From: Oscarella lobularis
Lineage: Eukaryota > Porifera > Homoscleromorpha > Homosclerophorida > Oscarellidae
Direction: 5' to 3'
Length of the DNA: 64,000 nt
Assembly: GCF_947507565.1 (NCBI RefSeq)
Contig: NC_089175.1
Location: forward strand, 1,973,733 to 2,037,732
Shown one piece after another: positions 44,177-54,706 of the stretch. Below the pieces are notes generated by a model that did not search any database, was not told the origin of the DNA, and saw only the letters and a list, made by a program, of their open reading frames with translations. The translations under genes and the position numbers were made by a program. How positions within the stretch are numbered: position 1 is the first letter of the stretch; every line of letters begins with the position of its first letter.

Positions 44177-45953
44177 ATGCTTCGAAAAATGCTCGCCTCG
44201 CTTCGTCTTCTTCTTCTTTTCCTTCTTCTCAAAGCGTCTTTCGTGGCCACTACGGCGGACTGCGATACCGTCGCCGCCAACTGCATCCAAAATCCGTCGT
44301 GCAACGCGACGTTCACGGCGTATTTGACCGCGTGCGATCGAGTCCTGAACACGGGTCTTCCAGCCGACTGCACGGCCGATTGCCGAACGAAACTCAACGC
44401 CTCCAACGAAATGGAGCCCGCCTTCGTAACGTGCAACGTCACGACACCTCAGAGCCAGAAATTCCAGGCGAACATCTTAAAAGGCTGTTTCGGCATCGGT
44501 GAGTGTCGGGGACCAACGAGGGCATATGCTGATTTATCCTAATTGCGTCATCAGTCACTCGTGCTTTCTTCCAGCCCCGCCTACTAGTAAAGCTCCCACA
44601 GGATTCCTGTGCAGTGCTATCGGAACAAGTTGTTCCATCGACCCCAACTGTGGTCCCGTGGTAGGCAAGTACTTGGCTGATTGCGGTGGCGTGTTCACGG
44701 GACAACCGTGCACGTCGGCTTGCTCGTCCAGCACGGCAGCACTGTTCGAAATCTGGCCGGCGTTTGGCGAGTGTAGTTGCGGTACAGATCAGACCTGCAT
44801 TACGGCGGAACCTCATGTCCGCAATTGTTTGGGTAGCCAAAAAAAGCGTGACTAAGTTGTTGAAACTTTTTTTGCTTGTAGGTAATACTACCGCTGCTCC
44901 GAGTCCTAACTTTTGCAGCGTTTTGGGCCTAAAATGCGGTTACGATGACGAATGTAGGCCGATATTGGAAAACTATTTGAACAGTTGCGCTTTTCTGTTC
45001 ACGGGATCTCCACACGGCTGCACGGCTCAGTGTCATTCGACCGTTACGGCGTTCCAGGAGTATCGTCCAGATAGTCGCAATTGCGTTTGCGGAGCCGATT
45101 CGAGCTGCACAGTAAATGAACCTCGCGTTCAGTTGTGCATCGACGACGGACCCGGTAAAGAACCCGGCGTTCGTTTTTAAATCGTGCTTTGTCCTAATTA
45201 TAATTACCCTTTTTTATTTTTCTCAGTTGCTCCTCAGGCCTGCAGCGCTGTCGTCGAGAACGGCTGCGGCAGCAACTCGACTTGCAAATCGATCGTGGAG
45301 ACGTACATCGACTCGTGCGCCAAAGTCTTCGAGTCCGATGACGAGGACTGCACGGCTGAATGCAAAGGCAATCTCGAGCGCGCTGTTGCCGCCTTGCCTT
45401 CTCTTGGGACTTGCGTCTGCAGCGGAAACCGGACGTGCACTCGCGCGCAGATCAACATTCAGAAAGCGTGCTACGGCGAGTGATAGCGTCGTCTTTTGGG
45501 AAATACAAATAATTGATTTTTTTTTGTCTTGAAGACTTGATTCCGGCGTCGGGGCTATCTTGCTCGTTTGTCGGAGACGTGTGCAGTCGGGATTCGGCGT
45601 GCAATTCGAAGCTTACGAAATATCTGGCGTCGTGCGCGTCCGTCTTGAAGTCGGGCGAGGCGAGCGACTGCTCGCAGGCCTGCCGCGACGATCTCAATAA
45701 TCTCGTCTTGGCCTCGCCCGCCCACGACACGTGCTTCTGTTCGACGGACGACGACGACGACGACGACGACGACTGTACGACGACTCAGGCGAATATTCAA
45801 AAGGGCTGCTTTCCAGAAGGTATGACTCACTCGCTGCTCCCGCTTCTCCTTGTTGCTACGTAAATCTTTTTCGAAGCTTCGTCGAAAGCGGACAAAGTGG
45901 CGACGGCTGTTTCTACGCTGACTTTGGTCGTGTTAGCGTTCAACTTCATTTGA
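44177..45953 (+). CDS. GPI-anchored GFR-alpha/GAS1-like cysteine-rich protein, copy 1
   Basis: Six exons: 44177-44498, 44575-44832, 44882-45154, 45227-45475, 45535-45819 and 45877-45953, giving 487 residues. A signal peptide (LASLRLLLLFLLLKASFV) is followed by five repeats, one per exon, with the spacing C..C...P.C...Y..C......C...C, for example CIQNPSCNATFTAYLTAC and CGSNSTCKSIVETYIDSC. This resembles the GDNF/GAS1 domain of GFR-alpha co-receptors. All junctions are phase 1, so domains can be shuffled or skipped. The last exon encodes a short spacer, AV and a hydrophobic end (LTLVVLAFNFI), a typical GPI signal. Exon 5 holds an Asp run from GAC repeats (45745-45772). The intron after exon 4 is GC-AG. 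Probable cell-surface ligand-binding protein; ligand unknown. Confidence 0.78.
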
Positions 45954-46303
45954 TTCAATGGCAGGGTTTGCATGCGCGTTTATTTTGTGTGTGTGTGTTT
46001 GTCTGATGTGCTGTTTGTTGTCTCTCTTACCGCAGGTGCGTTTCTGATCTCTCTAAGTGTACAGCTGTAGACTCACGTCGTAAGACTTTGTCAAAGTCTT
46101 ACGACGTGAGTCTGCACTTAAATTGAGGTGGTAACTACAGAAAATGGAGTCTAATGGCAGCTCTTTTTGTACACGATAGCGTTGAGGAGCGCACCCCTCT
46201 TTCGTTTGGGAGTCTACGGTATGTAATCGTCTGAAAGCACGTGCATTGCCGACGCCGTCCCGGATCTACTAGTGAGTACGGTTCAACCATATGGTTCAAC
46301 GTC
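45954..46303. other. Intergenic with a perfect hairpin
   Basis: Between the two GFR-like genes. It contains the 45-bp inverted repeat at 46069-46113. The rest is 3' flank of copy 1 and promoter of copy 2. Confidence 0.6.
46069..46113. repeat. Perfect 22-bp inverted repeat with 1-base loop
   Basis: Arm AGACTCACGTCGTAAGACTTTG, one T, then its exact reverse complement. No mismatch. The homologous 3' flanks of the other GFR-like copies (48190 and 53405) share TCTCTCTAAGTG upstream but lack the hairpin. Confidence 0.95.
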
Positions 46304-48089
46304 ATGCTCGTCCTGACCGCCTCGCTTCTTCTTCTTCTCAAAGCGTCTTTCGTGGCCAGTGCTGATGACTGCGATACCGTCGCCGCCAACTGCATCCAAA
46401 ATCCGTCGTGCAACGCGACGTTCACGGCGTATTTGACCGCGTGCGATCGAGTCCTGAACTCGGGTCTTCCAGGCGACTGCACGGCCGATTGCCTAGCGAA
46501 ACTCAACGCCTCCAACGAAATGGAGCCCGCCTTCGTAACGTGCAACGTCACGTCACCTATAAGCCAGCAATACCGAGCCAACATCCTAAAGGGCTGTTTC
46601 GGTGAGGCCATTTCTAAGATTTTGCACTGAAATCCTGGGACCAACGCCCATATATCGATTTTACATAAATCCCCCTCGCGTGGGGGCTGCTTTGTCTTAG
46701 CGTCGTATCATTATCTGTTTAGCTACTCCAGCTCCGCCTACTGCTACCCCGTCGACGTCAGGATTCTTGTGCAGTACTATCGGAGGAAGTTGTTCCTTCG
46801 ATCTCAACTGCAGTCCCCGACTAAACAAGTACTTGTCTGATTGCAGTGGCGTGTTCACGGGACAACCTTGCACGTCGGCTTGCTCGTCCAGCACGGCAGC
46901 GTTGTTTGAAATCTGGCCGGCGTTTCGCGATTGCCGTTGCGGTTCGGATCAGACCTGCATTACGGCGGAACCTCATGTTCGCGCTTGTCTGGGTAGCTAA
47001 AAAAAGGTCAATCATTCGATTAGGTTGTTTCAGTTTTTTTTAGGTGATACTACTGCTGCGCCGAGTCCCAACTTTTGCAGCGTTTGGGGCTTGGAGTGCT
47101 TTTACGATGCCAAATGCAAGCCGCTATTGGATAACTATTCAAACAGTTGCGCTTCTTTATTCGCGGGATCAGGCTGCACGGCTCAGTGTCAATCGAGCAT
47201 TAAGGCGTACCAAGAGTATCTTCCAGATAGTCGCAATTGTGTTTGCGGAGCCGATTCGAGCTGCACAGCAAATGAAGGCCGCGTTCGATCGTGCGTCGAC
47301 AGCGGACCCGGTGAGGAATCGTTGTTTTCCTTTGTAGTCTTCATGCCTTCGCTTACCGCCTCTATTTTTATAGGTGTTCCTCAACTCTGCAGCGCTCTCG
47401 TCGAGGACGGCTGCGGCAGCGACTCGACTTGCAAATCGATCGTGGAGACGTACCTCGACTCGTGCGCCAAAGTCTTCGAATCCAATGTCGTTGACTGCGC
47501 GGCCGAATGCAAAGGCAATCTCGAGCGCGCTGTTGCCGCCTTGCCTCCCCTTGAGACCTGCATCTGCGGCGGGAACCGGACGTGCAGTAAAGCGCAGGTC
47601 AACATTCAAATAGCGTGCTACGGCGAGTGATAGCGACGTCTTTTTGAGAAATATACGTAATCGATTTCTTTGTCTCTCGAAGATTTGACCCAGGCGACGC
47701 CGCAGTCTTGCTCGGCTCTCGAAGAAGCGTGCAGTAAGGATTCGGCGTGCAATTCGTTGCTTACGAAATATCTGACGTCGTGCGGGTCCGTCTTGAGTTC
47801 GGGCGAGGCGAGCGACTGCTCGCAGGCCTGCCGCGACGATCTGAAGAATCTCGTCTTGTCCTCGCCCGACTTCGAAATGTGCGTCTGTCCGATGGACGAC
47901 GCCGACTGTACGACGAAACAGACGAAAATTCAAATGGGCTGCTTTCCAGAAGGTACGACTTGCTGCTTTACGCGTACGGTCCCTCACGGTGAAATTGTTA
48001 TCTTTTTCGAAGCTTCTTCGAAAGCGGACAAAGTGGCGACGGCTGTTTCTACGCTGGCTTTGGTTGTGTTAGCGTTCATCTTTATTTGA
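46304..48089 (+). CDS. GPI-anchored GFR-alpha/GAS1-like cysteine-rich protein, copy 2
   Basis: Six exons: 46304-46601, 46723-46992, 47044-47310, 47374-47622, 47683-47952 and 48013-48089, giving 476 residues. The signal peptide MLVLTASLLLLLKASFVAS leads to five GFR/GAS1-like repeats and a GPI signal ending LALVVLAFIFI. Repeat 1 is nearly identical to copy 1 while repeats 2-5 have diverged more, so the two genes are tandem duplicates with later exchange or selection. The long Asp run of copy 1 exon 5 is absent here. The intron after exon 4 starts GCGAGT (GC-AG), as in copies 1 and 3. Upstream in-frame ATG codons exist (46241) but would bury the signal peptide. Confidence 0.78.
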
Positions 48090-48508
48090 TTCATTGGAAG
48101 TTGTTGCATGTGCGTTTATCGTGCGTTTGTCTAACTCTTCTATGGTGCTGTCGTCTCTCTTCTTACCGCAGATGTGTTTCTGATCTCTCTAAGTGCAGAC
48201 TCGGTTCTCAGCGCACTAAAAGTCAGACTCGATTACAGTACTGCACGCACAGCTTCTAACCTATTCAGTTATTTTTGTCTCCCTCAAGTAAAAGTTCCAA
48301 CCGCTAGTTTATCTTTTCCCTCTTCATGCGTACGGAGCTGAGAGCTGTGCAAAACAAGGAAATGATTGTGATGCACAATGACGTCATGGACCAGATGCCG
48401 AACGGAAGCCATTGATAACAGTAGAACAATAGAAGGGACTTTAAATTTTTAGCTAAGGATCCTACTGACGTGCATACCACGGTAAAATTTGCATTTTAGT
48501 GACGTCAG
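48090..48508. other. Intergenic, 3' flank of GFR-like copy 2
   Basis: No gene seen. The text is duplicated at 53300-53790 with minor differences. Confidence 0.5.
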
Positions 48509-48601
48509 CTTCCCTGAGGACCACGCAGTTCACTAGGATCTTCCCTGACGACCACGCAGTTCACTAGGATCTTCCCTGACGACCACGCAGTTCACCAGGA
48601 T
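48509..48601 (+). repeat. 31-bp tandem repeat, three units, upstream of the small secreted gene
   Basis: Three head-to-tail copies of CTTCCCTGACGACCACGCAG followed by TTCACTAGGAT, about 100-190 bases upstream of the ATG at 48698. The duplicate promoter at 53800 has only one, shortened unit, so the number varies between copies. Confidence 0.9.
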
Positions 48602-48697
48602 TCTACCAAGCACGACCTAATCACTTTAGCCTTTCGGAAGGCTATAAATTTGCGCTGCACGCTGGCATATTCACATATCACATAAGTCCGAGTCAGA

Positions 48698-49180
48698 ATG
48701 TTCAAGTTTTTGGTTTTTCTTTCGTTCCTGTCCTTTTGCGCTACTTCGCCGCTCCCAATTTTCCACTCTGATTTGCTAGTGGCAAACGTGATCGACGCGG
48801 AGAAAGATTCTGTTTTCGCTGTCAGCTCTCTCTACGGCGTAATTCACAAAGGCAAAGTCTTCTACCAGCCCAGTCATTCGTTCAACGGAGGAGCCAACTT
48901 CGAACTGCCAGCAACCAGCTCTGGAAACACGGTTTTCTTACCGTTTGAGCAATCGTATCTCAAAGACCCGCACTGCGTCGTCGATTTCGAAGGAATTGTT
49001 GGCTTTCACACCATCAACCCGCAAACCGACGGTCTTTACATTTATCTATACGACGTGCGCGGAAATGCTCGCTCGTGGAAGTTTAGCGGAACTAAGCATT
49101 TGACCGCCATGTGCTGGGGTGCCATTACACCGACAGTCAAAGTCCCCCAGCCGACACCGACTGAAGTCGAATGGCGATGA
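48698..49180 (+). CDS. Small secreted protein, unrecognised, copy 1
   Basis: Intronless, 160 residues. A clear signal peptide (MFKFLVFLSFLSFCATS) precedes about 140 residues of likely beta-rich sequence with two cysteines (DPHCVVDF and TAMCWGAI) that could form a disulphide, and a short threonine/proline tail. No family recognised. It has an obvious promoter-side TATA-like TATAAATT at 48643. An almost identical copy lies at 53922 in the duplicated unit, so it has been kept open in both. It sits between GFR-like and CARD genes. A secreted effector, lectin-like or matrix role is possible but not shown by the sequence. Confidence 0.7.
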   Translation: MFKFLVFLSFLSFCATSPLPIFHSDLLVANVIDAEKDSVFAVSSLYGVIHKGKVFYQPSHSFNGGANFELPATSSGNTVFLPFEQSYLKDPHCVVDFEGIVGFHTINPQTDGLYIYLYDVRGNARSWKFSGTKHLTAMCWGAITPTVKVPQPTPTEVEWR

Positions 49181-49485
49181 ATATGACTACCAGTAGGTTA
49201 TAGCTTCTAGCTAATCACTGAGTTGGAATTCTAACAGCAAATTTTTCTCTTTCTGCATGCATGCTGCCGCTGTCTTCAGTTTGTGATAGTAGTGAAGTTT
49301 CTTTGTCTCTGCAAAAATCTACCGATTTCATACTGTGTCAAGCGCGTTACCCACTAGATCAGACTAAAAGTAGATATACTCAGGCTCCAACGTAGATATA
49401 ACGTCATGTACGAGAATCCAACGTTTAATTTTACGTGGCCGAATGGTAAGAGTGGACGTGGGTGTTGCAATCATTGAAGTCCCGG
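49181..49485. other. Intergenic, upstream of CARD/ZU5/death gene 1
   Basis: No coding feature. It ends in TTGAAGTCCCGGATGGA, a leader shared word for word by the starts of all four CARD genes in this cluster (49477, 54698, 57682 and, with one change, 60808). Confidence 0.55.
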
Positions 49486-52400
49486 ATGGATTTTCGATGG
49501 AAGTCAGTTCGCCCGCTTCTGTCGAAATTGGTCGATCTTTGGGTTCCCGATCTCGATGAGCTGTACGAATTTGGTCTTGTCAATAGGAAGGAGTACGAAT
49601 TGCTGCGCTATCTTCCTCGATCTCAACAATGCCATCATCTACTCCTCGTATCTCTGCCGCAGAAGGGGATGGGCGCGTTCGACACGTTTCTCGCGGTTTT
49701 AGAGAGGAATAACGAATCAAAGGTCATCGCGAAGATGCTTCGGCGAGAGAAGGCCAGTTGGGAAGGTTATCCGTACAGGAAGAAGCCTAAATACCGATCC
49801 GACGAGATTGACTGGGAGTCGTTTGTTCGACCGCTCTTACAGGAGTTGGCCGACGTTTGGACTCCCGATCTCGATGAGCTTTACGCTGTGCTCCGTGTTG
49901 ATAAGAACGACTTGCCTGACTCTCTTTCTCGATTCGAACTATGCAAAACGTTGCTCATCGACATTTTGCCGCAAAGAGGAAGCGGGGCTTACGGCACTTT
50001 TCTCGCGATGCTACCGAGAAGCGAAGAGATGAAGTTCATCGTCCATGTGCTCGAGGACTGGGAGGAGTCATTTTTGACCAAGGGATTTCTCTTTCCGCGG
50101 GTTGATCTTCAATGGATGCACGTCGTTCAAGTGCTCTTGCCAGATTTAGTGAAAATTTGGCGTCCTCATCTCCAGCGTCTTTACGACTCGCATATTCTGA
50201 GTAAAGAGGAATATGGCACGCTGCTCGGGCTTCCTTGTTTGGAACAGTGCAAAAAGCTGCTTATCCAAATTCTTCCGTTTAAGAAACCAGGATGCTACGA
50301 TGCATTTTTGAATGTGCTTCTGGAAACGGAAGGAGAAGATTCCGTTGTTGTCAACATGCTTAGGAAACGCGAGGAAGAACGAAGGTATAGAGCTAAAGTA
50401 GGGGAGAGAACGCGCGGTGGTAACGAGTTCTTGGTAGGATCAAATTTGACTCTAAACCGATGGACAGGCGTTGGTTTCTAATCCGCGAGCCGCTCTATTC
50501 GAAAGTGGTGAGCACTTGGAACTACCGTAGCTACGTTTTGAGTGCTCTTTGCGAAATTGGGCTAATCAGTTTCGAAGAGTATGAATCACTTTTGAGTGAT
50601 AGAGAGGAAGTGCAGAATGAGTATGACCAAGGGTCGATTTCTCCAGAAGATCTTGATAGCAGAATTCGTGAAGGCGAGTGCCGAAAGCTGCTCATTGATC
50701 TTCTACCGAAAAAAGGCTCTTCTTCTTTCAACGACTTTCTTAATGTACTGAAAGATGGCCAAACGGAACAATTAGATGTATGGCCCATATTGCACTTTGC
50801 TGCGTCCGGCATTGCTTATTATGTCCCGTCCTTGGAAGAAGCAGCGACGGCTACACAGACTGCTTTTGCAAAGGTCTAATACTGTCTTTTAATTTAATTA
50901 AACGCCGAAGTACGTACATCTATACTGTTTAGGATGCTGTGCTTCAAGGCGAAGAGTCTTCTACTACATTTTCTCTTCGATTCCACAACATGACACTGAG
51001 CTTCACAAGAACGACAACTGTGGAAGAAGAAATTGATGAATTGGGCGGCAAGCTTGAGTCTGAGTTTTTCTCATTGACTATTCCTCGTGGAGCAGTTATG
51101 GGAAACCCTGTCAGAATAGGATTCACCATTTATGAATATCAGCCGGAGGCGGCAGAAGGAGTTGAAGATGATTGTTATATAACAGATATTCTTGTGCTAC
51201 ATCCACGTGGCACATGCTTTGCAAAGAACGTCACAGTCTCTTTCAACCTAACGACTGTAATATTTTCTGAAAAAAAAATCCCCACCCTTCTATATGATGA
51301 GGAAGAAACAGGCTTGTTTTTGCCCTCTCCTGTGGAACCAGCCGAGTCCACGGTGTTTGATAACATGACGGCTATACTTAATCCATCCCGTCTTGATATT
51401 AATACGAAGCACTTCTGCAAATTCTTTGCGTGCTTTCGTCGCTGCATTGGACACTGCTATCGTACCTTGGCGTTTGGTAGGTGGACAAAGGGAGAATCTT
51501 TGCATTTGCAAACGGCGACAATCGATCTTCATTTCACGTCTACCAGACGGAAGTATGTTGACTACGTGGAAAAATGCAACAGAGGAATGCCTGTACTTCT
51601 GAAGGATAATGCGACAATCTACTTTTCAAAGAAAGAATGCTCAGGCAGATTCAATATTGAAGTCAATAAGATTAGCTACGGCTGGGAACTTCAATCTTCC
51701 TCTCCAATGTCTATTGAGAAGGAAGAACTAACTCGAGCAAAGAAGCACTTGTCCAAGTTCTGTACTCGCTTTTTTAAGTTGAAAAAAATCGAGAAGGACG
51801 CAGAAAAGCCTTGGCTAGAAATTCGTCTAACAGATGAAGAGAAAACAGACTGTATACTCCTATTAGACGAATATGCTTCACTCCATGTAAGACTAAATAG
51901 GAGCTCTTGAGTGGTGAACTAAAGTCATGTTCTTGCTTACCTAGACTCCTCCATCTTCCGTGTCTTCAAGTGAAAGAAGTGAGTAGATTATTAATAGTTT
52001 TTGGTATTTACTCGATGTTGATTGTTATAGGACGATCTTCGATGGAACCTTCTAAACAAGGTAGGCATTTCCTAAGACCGATGCTAATTTCACTAATATG
52101 CTAACAGATGCTGAACTAAACCGATTCCCCACTAAAAAAGAGCTCCTTGACGTTTCACAGGAAATCCTTGATCGATGGAAGTTTGTGGCTAGGTACCTTG
52201 ACGTCGAAGAAAAGAACGTCATTGCCGCTTCAGCAGACGCAAAGGGAGACGTCAGAGAACAAGCGTATCAAATGCTTTCTATTTGGAAGGAGTGCAAAGG
52301 CGATGCTGCAACAGTCAAAGAGCTGTGCAAAGCTCTAGAATCGGTGAGTCTAAAAGCAACAGCGAATAAGGTGTTTAAGTACTCGTCTTTCTTTGAATGA
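49486..52400 (+). CDS. CARD(x4)-ZU5-UPA-like-death domain protein, gene 1
   Basis: Six exons: 49486-50384, 50438-50873, 50933-51886, 51945-51978, 52031-52060 and 52108-52400, giving 881 residues. Four CARD-like repeats cover about residues 1-440, each with WxPxLxxLY, then ExxxL, C(K/H)xLL and LPxKGxxAYxTFLxVL. A ZU5 domain follows (GGKLESEFFSLTIPRGAVMGNPVRIGF ... DILVLHPRGTCF). A UPA-like region contains TKHFCKFFACF, and its long tail reads WELQSSSPMSI. A serine-rich linker in two mini-exons leads to a C-terminal death domain (LDRWKFVARYLDVEE ... AYQMLSIWKEC ... VKELCKALES). ZU5-UPA-death is the module of PIDD, UNC5 and ankyrin. No signal peptide or membrane segment, so cytosolic. Probably an oligomerising adaptor in death or immune signalling. 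Confidence 0.82.
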
Positions 52401-52486
52401 AACGCTGTATTTTGAATCGGTTTTTTCTAGATTTTTAATTTTTTAATAATTGTTTTTCTGTACGTCATTTATTGAAGTCCCGGATG

Positions 52487-53299
52487 GATCGTGCGTCGAC
52501 AGCGGACCCGGTGAGGAATCCAGCGTTTTGTTGTTTTCCTTTGTAGTCTTCATGCCTTCGCTTACCGCCTCTATTTTTATAGGTGTTCCTCAACTCTGCA
52601 GCGCTCTCGTCGAGGACGGCTGCGGCAGCGACTCGACTTGCAAATCGATCGTGGAGACGTACCTCGACTCGTGCGCCAAAGTCTTCGAATCCGATGTCGT
52701 GGACTGCACGGCCGAATGCAAAGGCAATCTCGAGCGCGCTGTTGCCGCCTTGCCTCCCCTTGAGACCTGCATCTGCGGCGGAAACCGGACCTGCAGTAAA
52801 GCGCAGGTCAACATTCGAATAGCGTGCTACGGCGAGTGATAGCGACGTCTTTTGAGAAATATACGTAATCGATTTCTTTGTCTCTCGAAGATTTGACCCA
52901 GGCGACGCCGCAGTCTTGCTCGGCTCTCGAAGAAGCGTGCAGTAAGGATTCGGCGTGCAATTCGTTGCTTACGAAATATCTGACGTCGTGCGGGTCCGTC
53001 TTGAGTTCGGGCGAGGCGAGCGACTGCTCGCAGGCCTGCCGCGACGATCTGAAGAATCTCGTCTTGTCCTCGCCCGACTTCGAAATGTGCATCTGTCCGA
53101 TGGACGACGCCGACTGTACGACGAAACAGACGAAAATTCAAATGGGCTGCTTTCCAGAAGGTACGACTTGCTGCTTTACGCGTACGCGGTCCCTCACGGT
53201 GAAATTGTTATCTTTTTCGAAGCTTCTTCGAAAGCGGACAAAGTGGCGACGGCTGTTTCTACGCTGGCTTTGGTTGTGTTAGCGTTCAACTTTATTTGA
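52487..53299 (+). pseudogene. Truncated GFR-alpha/GAS1-like gene, copy 3
   Basis: It starts in the middle of exon 3 (52487-52510) at the duplication junction. It then has intact equivalents of exon 4 (52583-52831), exon 5 (52891-53160) and the GPI-signal exon (53223-53299), nearly identical to copy 2. The signal peptide, repeats 1-2 and the promoter are missing, so no normal product is expected. Its splice sites, including the GC-AG intron at 52832, are preserved, so it could still be spliced into a transcript running on from the CARD gene upstream. Confidence 0.8.
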
Positions 53300-53617
53300 T
53301 TCATTGGAAGTTGTTGCATGTGCGTTTATTGTGCATTTGTCTAACTCTTCTATGGTGCTGTCGTCTCTCTTCTTACCGCAGATGTGTTTCTGATCTCTCT
53401 AAGTGCAGACTCGGTTCTCAGCGCACTAAAAGTCAGAGTCGAATACAGTACTGCACGCACAGCTTCTAACCTATTCAGTTATTTTTGTCTCCCTCAAGTA
53501 AAAGTTCTAACCGCTAGTTTATGCTTTCCCTCTTCATGCGTACGGAGCTGAGAGCCGTGCAAAACAAGGAAAAGGATTGTGATGCACGATGACGTCATGG
53601 ACCAGATCACGCAAACC

Positions 53618-53749
53618 GAACGGAAGCCATTGAGAACAGTAGAACAATTGAACCACGGATTGAACTTTAGCTAAGGATCCTACGAACGGAAGCCATTGAT
53701 AACAGTAGAACAATAGTAGGAACTTTACATTTTTAGCTAAGGATCCTAC
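53618..53749 (+). repeat. 66-bp tandem duplication upstream of small secreted gene copy 2
   Basis: Two adjacent, slightly diverged copies (53618-53683 and 53684-53749) of GAACGGAAGCCATTGAKAAC...TAGCTAAGGATCCTAC. The corresponding region of unit 1 (48398-48470) has a single copy. Confidence 0.85.
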
Positions 53750-53921
53750 TGACGTGCATACCACGGAAACGTTTAGTAAAATTTGCATTTTTTAGTGACG
53801 TCAGCTTCCCTGACCACCCACGCAGTCACGCAAGCACGACCTAATCACTTTAGCCTTTCGGAAGGCTATAAATTTGCGCTGCACGCTGGCATATTCACAT
53901 ATCACCTAAGTCCGAGTCAGA

Positions 53922-54404
53922 ATGTTCAAGTTTTTGGTTTTTCTTTCGTTCCTGTCCTTTTGCGCTACTTCGCCGCTCCCAATTTTCCACTCTGATTTGC
54001 TAGTGGCAAACGTGATCGACGCGGAGAAAGACGCTGTTTTCGGCGTCAGCTCTCTCTACGGCGCAATCCACGAAGGCAAAGTCTTCTACGAGCCCAGACA
54101 TTCGTTCAACGGAGGAGCCAACTTCAAACTGCCAGCAACCAGCTCCGGAAACACGGTTTTCTTACCGTTTGAGCAATCGTATCTCAAAGACCCGCACTGC
54201 GTCGTCGATTTCGAAGGAATTGTTGGCTTTCACACCATCAACCCGCAAACCGACGGTCTTTACATTTCTCTATACGACGTGAGCGGAAATGCTCGCTCGT
54301 GGACGTTTTACGGATATAAGTATTTGACCGCCATGTGCTGGGGTGCCCTTACACCGACAGTCAAAGCCACCGACCAGGCGCCGACTGAAGTCTACTACAA
54401 GTAG
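53922..54404 (+). CDS. Small secreted protein, unrecognised, copy 2
   Basis: Intronless, 160 residues, duplicate of 48698-49180 with the same signal peptide and the same two cysteines. Substitutions are concentrated at charged surface-type positions (for example HKG to HEG, FSGTKH to FYGYKY, VPQPTPT to TDQAPT) and none disrupts the frame. No family recognised. TATAAATT precedes it at 53868. Confidence 0.7.
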   Translation: MFKFLVFLSFLSFCATSPLPIFHSDLLVANVIDAEKDAVFGVSSLYGAIHEGKVFYEPRHSFNGGANFKLPATSSGNTVFLPFEQSYLKDPHCVVDFEGIVGFHTINPQTDGLYISLYDVSGNARSWTFYGYKYLTAMCWGALTPTVKATDQAPTEVYYK

Positions 54405-54706
54405 GTTATAGCTTCTATAGCTATAATCACTGAGTCGGAATTCTAACAGCAAATTTTTCTCTTTCTGCATGCATGCTGCCGCTGTCTTCAGTTTGTGATA
54501 CTGTAGTAGTAAAGTTTCTTTGTCTCTGCAAAATCTACCGATTCCATACTGTGTCAACCGCGTTACCACTAGATCGGACTAAAAGTAGATATACTCAGGC
54601 TCTAACGTAGAATCCAACGTTTTTTACGTGGCCGATATAAGATTGAAAGTGAACGTGGGTGTAGCTGCAGTCTTTCTTGTGTTGAAAGCATTTCTTGAAG
54701 TCCCGG
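54405..54706. other. Intergenic, upstream of CARD/ZU5/death gene 2
   Basis: Nothing coding recognised. It is collinear with 49181-49485 and ends in the shared leader TTGAAGTCCCGGATGGA. Confidence 0.5.

Larger units (their letters stand above)
47287..52486. repeat. 5.2-kb tandem duplication, unit 1
   Basis: From GATC at 47287 (inside exon 3 of GFR-like copy 2) through the small secreted gene and the first CARD/ZU5/death gene to the GATC at 52487, where the next unit begins. It is collinear with 52487-57693. Confidence 0.85.

Noticed and set aside
45731-46006. Arg-run open frame over the GAC repeat in GFR-like copy 1
   Set aside because: Off-frame reading of a GAC microsatellite that encodes Asp in the true frame.
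52342-52400. Strong GTGAGT donor inside the death-domain exon of CARD gene 1, suggesting a further exon
   Set aside because: Continuing the frame completes a plausible sixth death-domain helix, gene 3 has GCGAGT at the same place, and splicing to the following GFR-like exon would be out of phase.
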